Of a DNA stretch of 6,288 bases, positions 5,430 through 6,288 are shown one piece after another. Position numbers and translations under genes: made by a program. The stretch comes from Deltaproteobacteria bacterium. GTDB taxonomy: Bacteria > Desulfobacterota > Binatia > UBA12015. A model generated the notes under the pieces. That model did no database searches and was not told the DNA's origin. It saw nothing but the letters and a program-made list of their open reading frames with translations. The stretch lies in contig DLYX01000590.1 in assembly GCA_003447545.1 (NCBI GenBank), positions 1 to 6,288 of the forward strand, in the 5' to 3' direction. Numbering within the stretch: the stretch's first letter is position 1; each line of letters starts with the position of its first letter.

Positions 5430-5837
5430 GTGAACTTCGATTTTGCCAATGTTCTCGTGATGCTTCTGCTGGGGGCTGTAACAGCTGCCTTGATGCTGAC
5501 CCTCGGCTCCGTGCTTCGGCCGTCAAACCCGGAGCGTCAAAAGCTCAGCACGTACGAGTGCGGGGAGCCACCCACCGGCAGCGCCTGGATCAATTTCAAT
5601 ATCCGTTTCTATCTAATCGCGCTGATCTTCGTCATCTTCGATGTGGAAGTCGCGTTCGTCTACCCGGTAGCCACGGCCTTTCGACCTTTCGTCGAGAACG
5701 GTCAGGGGCTGCTTGTCTTTACTGAAATCCTGGTTTTCGTGGGGATTCTGTTTCTCGGACTGGTCTATGTCTGGGTCAAGCGGGATCTGGAATGGCTCAA
5801 GCCAGTCATCAAAGAAGAACCAAGTCTCAAGGCCTGA
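5430..5837 (+). CDS. nuoA: NADH-quinone oxidoreductase subunit A (complex I, NuoA/ND3)
   Basis: NuoA is a small core membrane subunit of proton-pumping complex I, at the junction of the membrane arm and the quinone-binding peripheral arm. The 135 residues contain three hydrophobic helices, about 5-29, 60-82 and 93-114. The conserved first loop carries [12 protein letters not shown] (residues 42-53, Cys44 equivalent to the ND3 loop cysteine). [21 protein letters not shown] at 56-76 includes the conserved acidic pair Asp71 and Glu73 in helix 2. The start is GTG 5430, preceded by AAGGTG with a 5-nt gap. nuoB follows 11 nt after the stop, the usual nuo operon order. A candidate promoter lies just upstream, making this the first gene of the operon. 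Confidence 0.97.
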   Translation: MNFDFANVLVMLLLGAVTAALMLTLGSVLRPSNPERQKLSTYECGEPPTGSAWINFNIRFYLIALIFVIFDVEVAFVYPVATAFRPFVENGQGLLVFTEILVFVGILFLGLVYVWVKRDLEWLKPVIKEEPSLKA

Positions 5838-5848
5838 GGAAATCGATC

Positions 5849-6288
5849 ATGTCGTTGATCAACACGCTTCCCGAATCCGTCGTGACCACCAAGGTGGACG
5901 ACCTTTTGAACTGGACCCGCAAATCGTCGGTTTGGTATATGCTCTTCGGACTCGCCTGCTGCGGAATCGAGATGATGCAGACCGGTGGACCCCGCTCGGA
6001 CCTCGACCGGTTTGGTATGGTTCCCCGAGCGACGCCGCGCGTCTCGGATCTGATGATCGTCTCCGGCACCCTGACGCTGAAAATGGCACTTCGTACCAAG
6101 CTGCTCTATGAGCAGATGCCCGATCCGAAATACGCCGTTTCCATGGGCAGTTGTGCTAACTGCGGAGGCCTCTTTCAACTCGCCTACTCCGTGTGCGACG
6201 GCGTGGACAAAGTGATTCCGATCGACGTCTACGTTCCCGGATGTCCCCCCCGGCCGGAGGCCTTGACCGAAGGGCTCCTGAAGCTGCA
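5849..6288 (+). CDS. nuoB: NADH-quinone oxidoreductase subunit B (complex I, NuoB/PSST), 3' end outside window
   Basis: NuoB carries iron-sulfur cluster N2, which passes electrons to quinone in complex I. The window shows 146 residues and is cut before the stop. The cluster N2 ligands are all visible: adjacent Cys37-Cys38 in [12 protein letters not shown], Cys102 in [10 protein letters not shown], and Cys132 in [13 protein letters not shown]. The quinone-site segment [20 protein letters not shown] at 55-74 is intact. Two further cysteines, Cys105 and Cys116, are not N2 ligands; the CANCGG form replaces the more familiar CANSGG. ATG 5849 follows the nuoA stop by 11 nt and has a GAGGA Shine-Dalgarno sequence with an 8-nt gap. 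Only a short C-terminal tail should be missing. Downstream nuoC/nuoD genes are expected by operon convention but are outside the window. Confidence 0.97.
   Translation, partial: MSLINTLPESVVTTKVDDLLNWTRKSSVWYMLFGLACCGIEMMQTGGPRSDLDRFGMVPRATPRVSDLMIVSGTLTLKMALRTKLLYEQMPDPKYAVSMGSCANCGGLFQLAYSVCDGVDKVIPIDVYVPGCPPRPEALTEGLLKL

Noticed and set aside
1..6288. Defence system, prophage, CRISPR or mobile element
   Set aside because: No repeats, integrase, transposase, nuclease or att-like sites were seen; every sizeable coding stretch fits a housekeeping or envelope gene.

Overview
The window looks like ordinary chromosome from a G+C-rich Gram-negative bacterium. It encodes an outer-membrane beta-barrel protein with a Sec signal peptide and the start of a complex I (NDH-1) operon. 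The combination of a BBP2/OmpL-like porin, a phasin-like protein, a B12-type radical SAM protein beside acpS and a paired Get3/ArsA-like ATPase locus suggests a deltaproteobacterial-type lineage (Myxococcota, Desulfobacterota, Binatota or a relative). That placement is inference from gene content. I see no rRNA, tRNA, CRISPR array, insertion sequence or sign of recent transfer.

Layout. Positions 2-607 (+) hold the C-terminal third or so of a radical SAM protein, cut by the window edge. It is followed after 4 nt by acpS (612-1010, +), the phosphopantetheinyl transferase that activates acyl carrier protein. A small two-helix membrane protein (1020-1238, -) runs tail to tail with acpS. It is divergent from a phasin-like or PhaE-like coiled-coil protein (1333-1710, +). 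The phasin-like gene is convergent with a minus-strand pair of ArsA/Get3-family ATPases (1707-2870 and 2863-3780), and the facing stop codons share one CTAG. Upstream of the ATPases on the same strand, 50 nt away, is a BBP2-type outer-membrane protein (3831-5180, -). A 249-nt intergenic region with a plausible sigma70-type promoter separates it from divergently transcribed nuoA (5430-5837, +) and nuoB (5849 to beyond the window end, +).

How the genes may work together. The porin and the two ATPases could be one transcription unit, because the gap is short and no intrinsic terminator is visible. The ATPases are clearly coupled by an 8-nt overlap. They match the two-gene arrangement of Mycobacterium tuberculosis Rv3679/Rv3680 (BagA/BagB, 'bacterial Get3-like'). 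The most interesting observation is that their active-site motifs are complementary. The upstream protein keeps the signature lysine of the deviant Walker A motif (GKGGVGKT) but has no Switch I aspartate. The downstream protein keeps Switch I (DPA) but has Ala in place of the signature lysine (GAGGVGKT). This predicts an obligate heterodimer with one composite active site.
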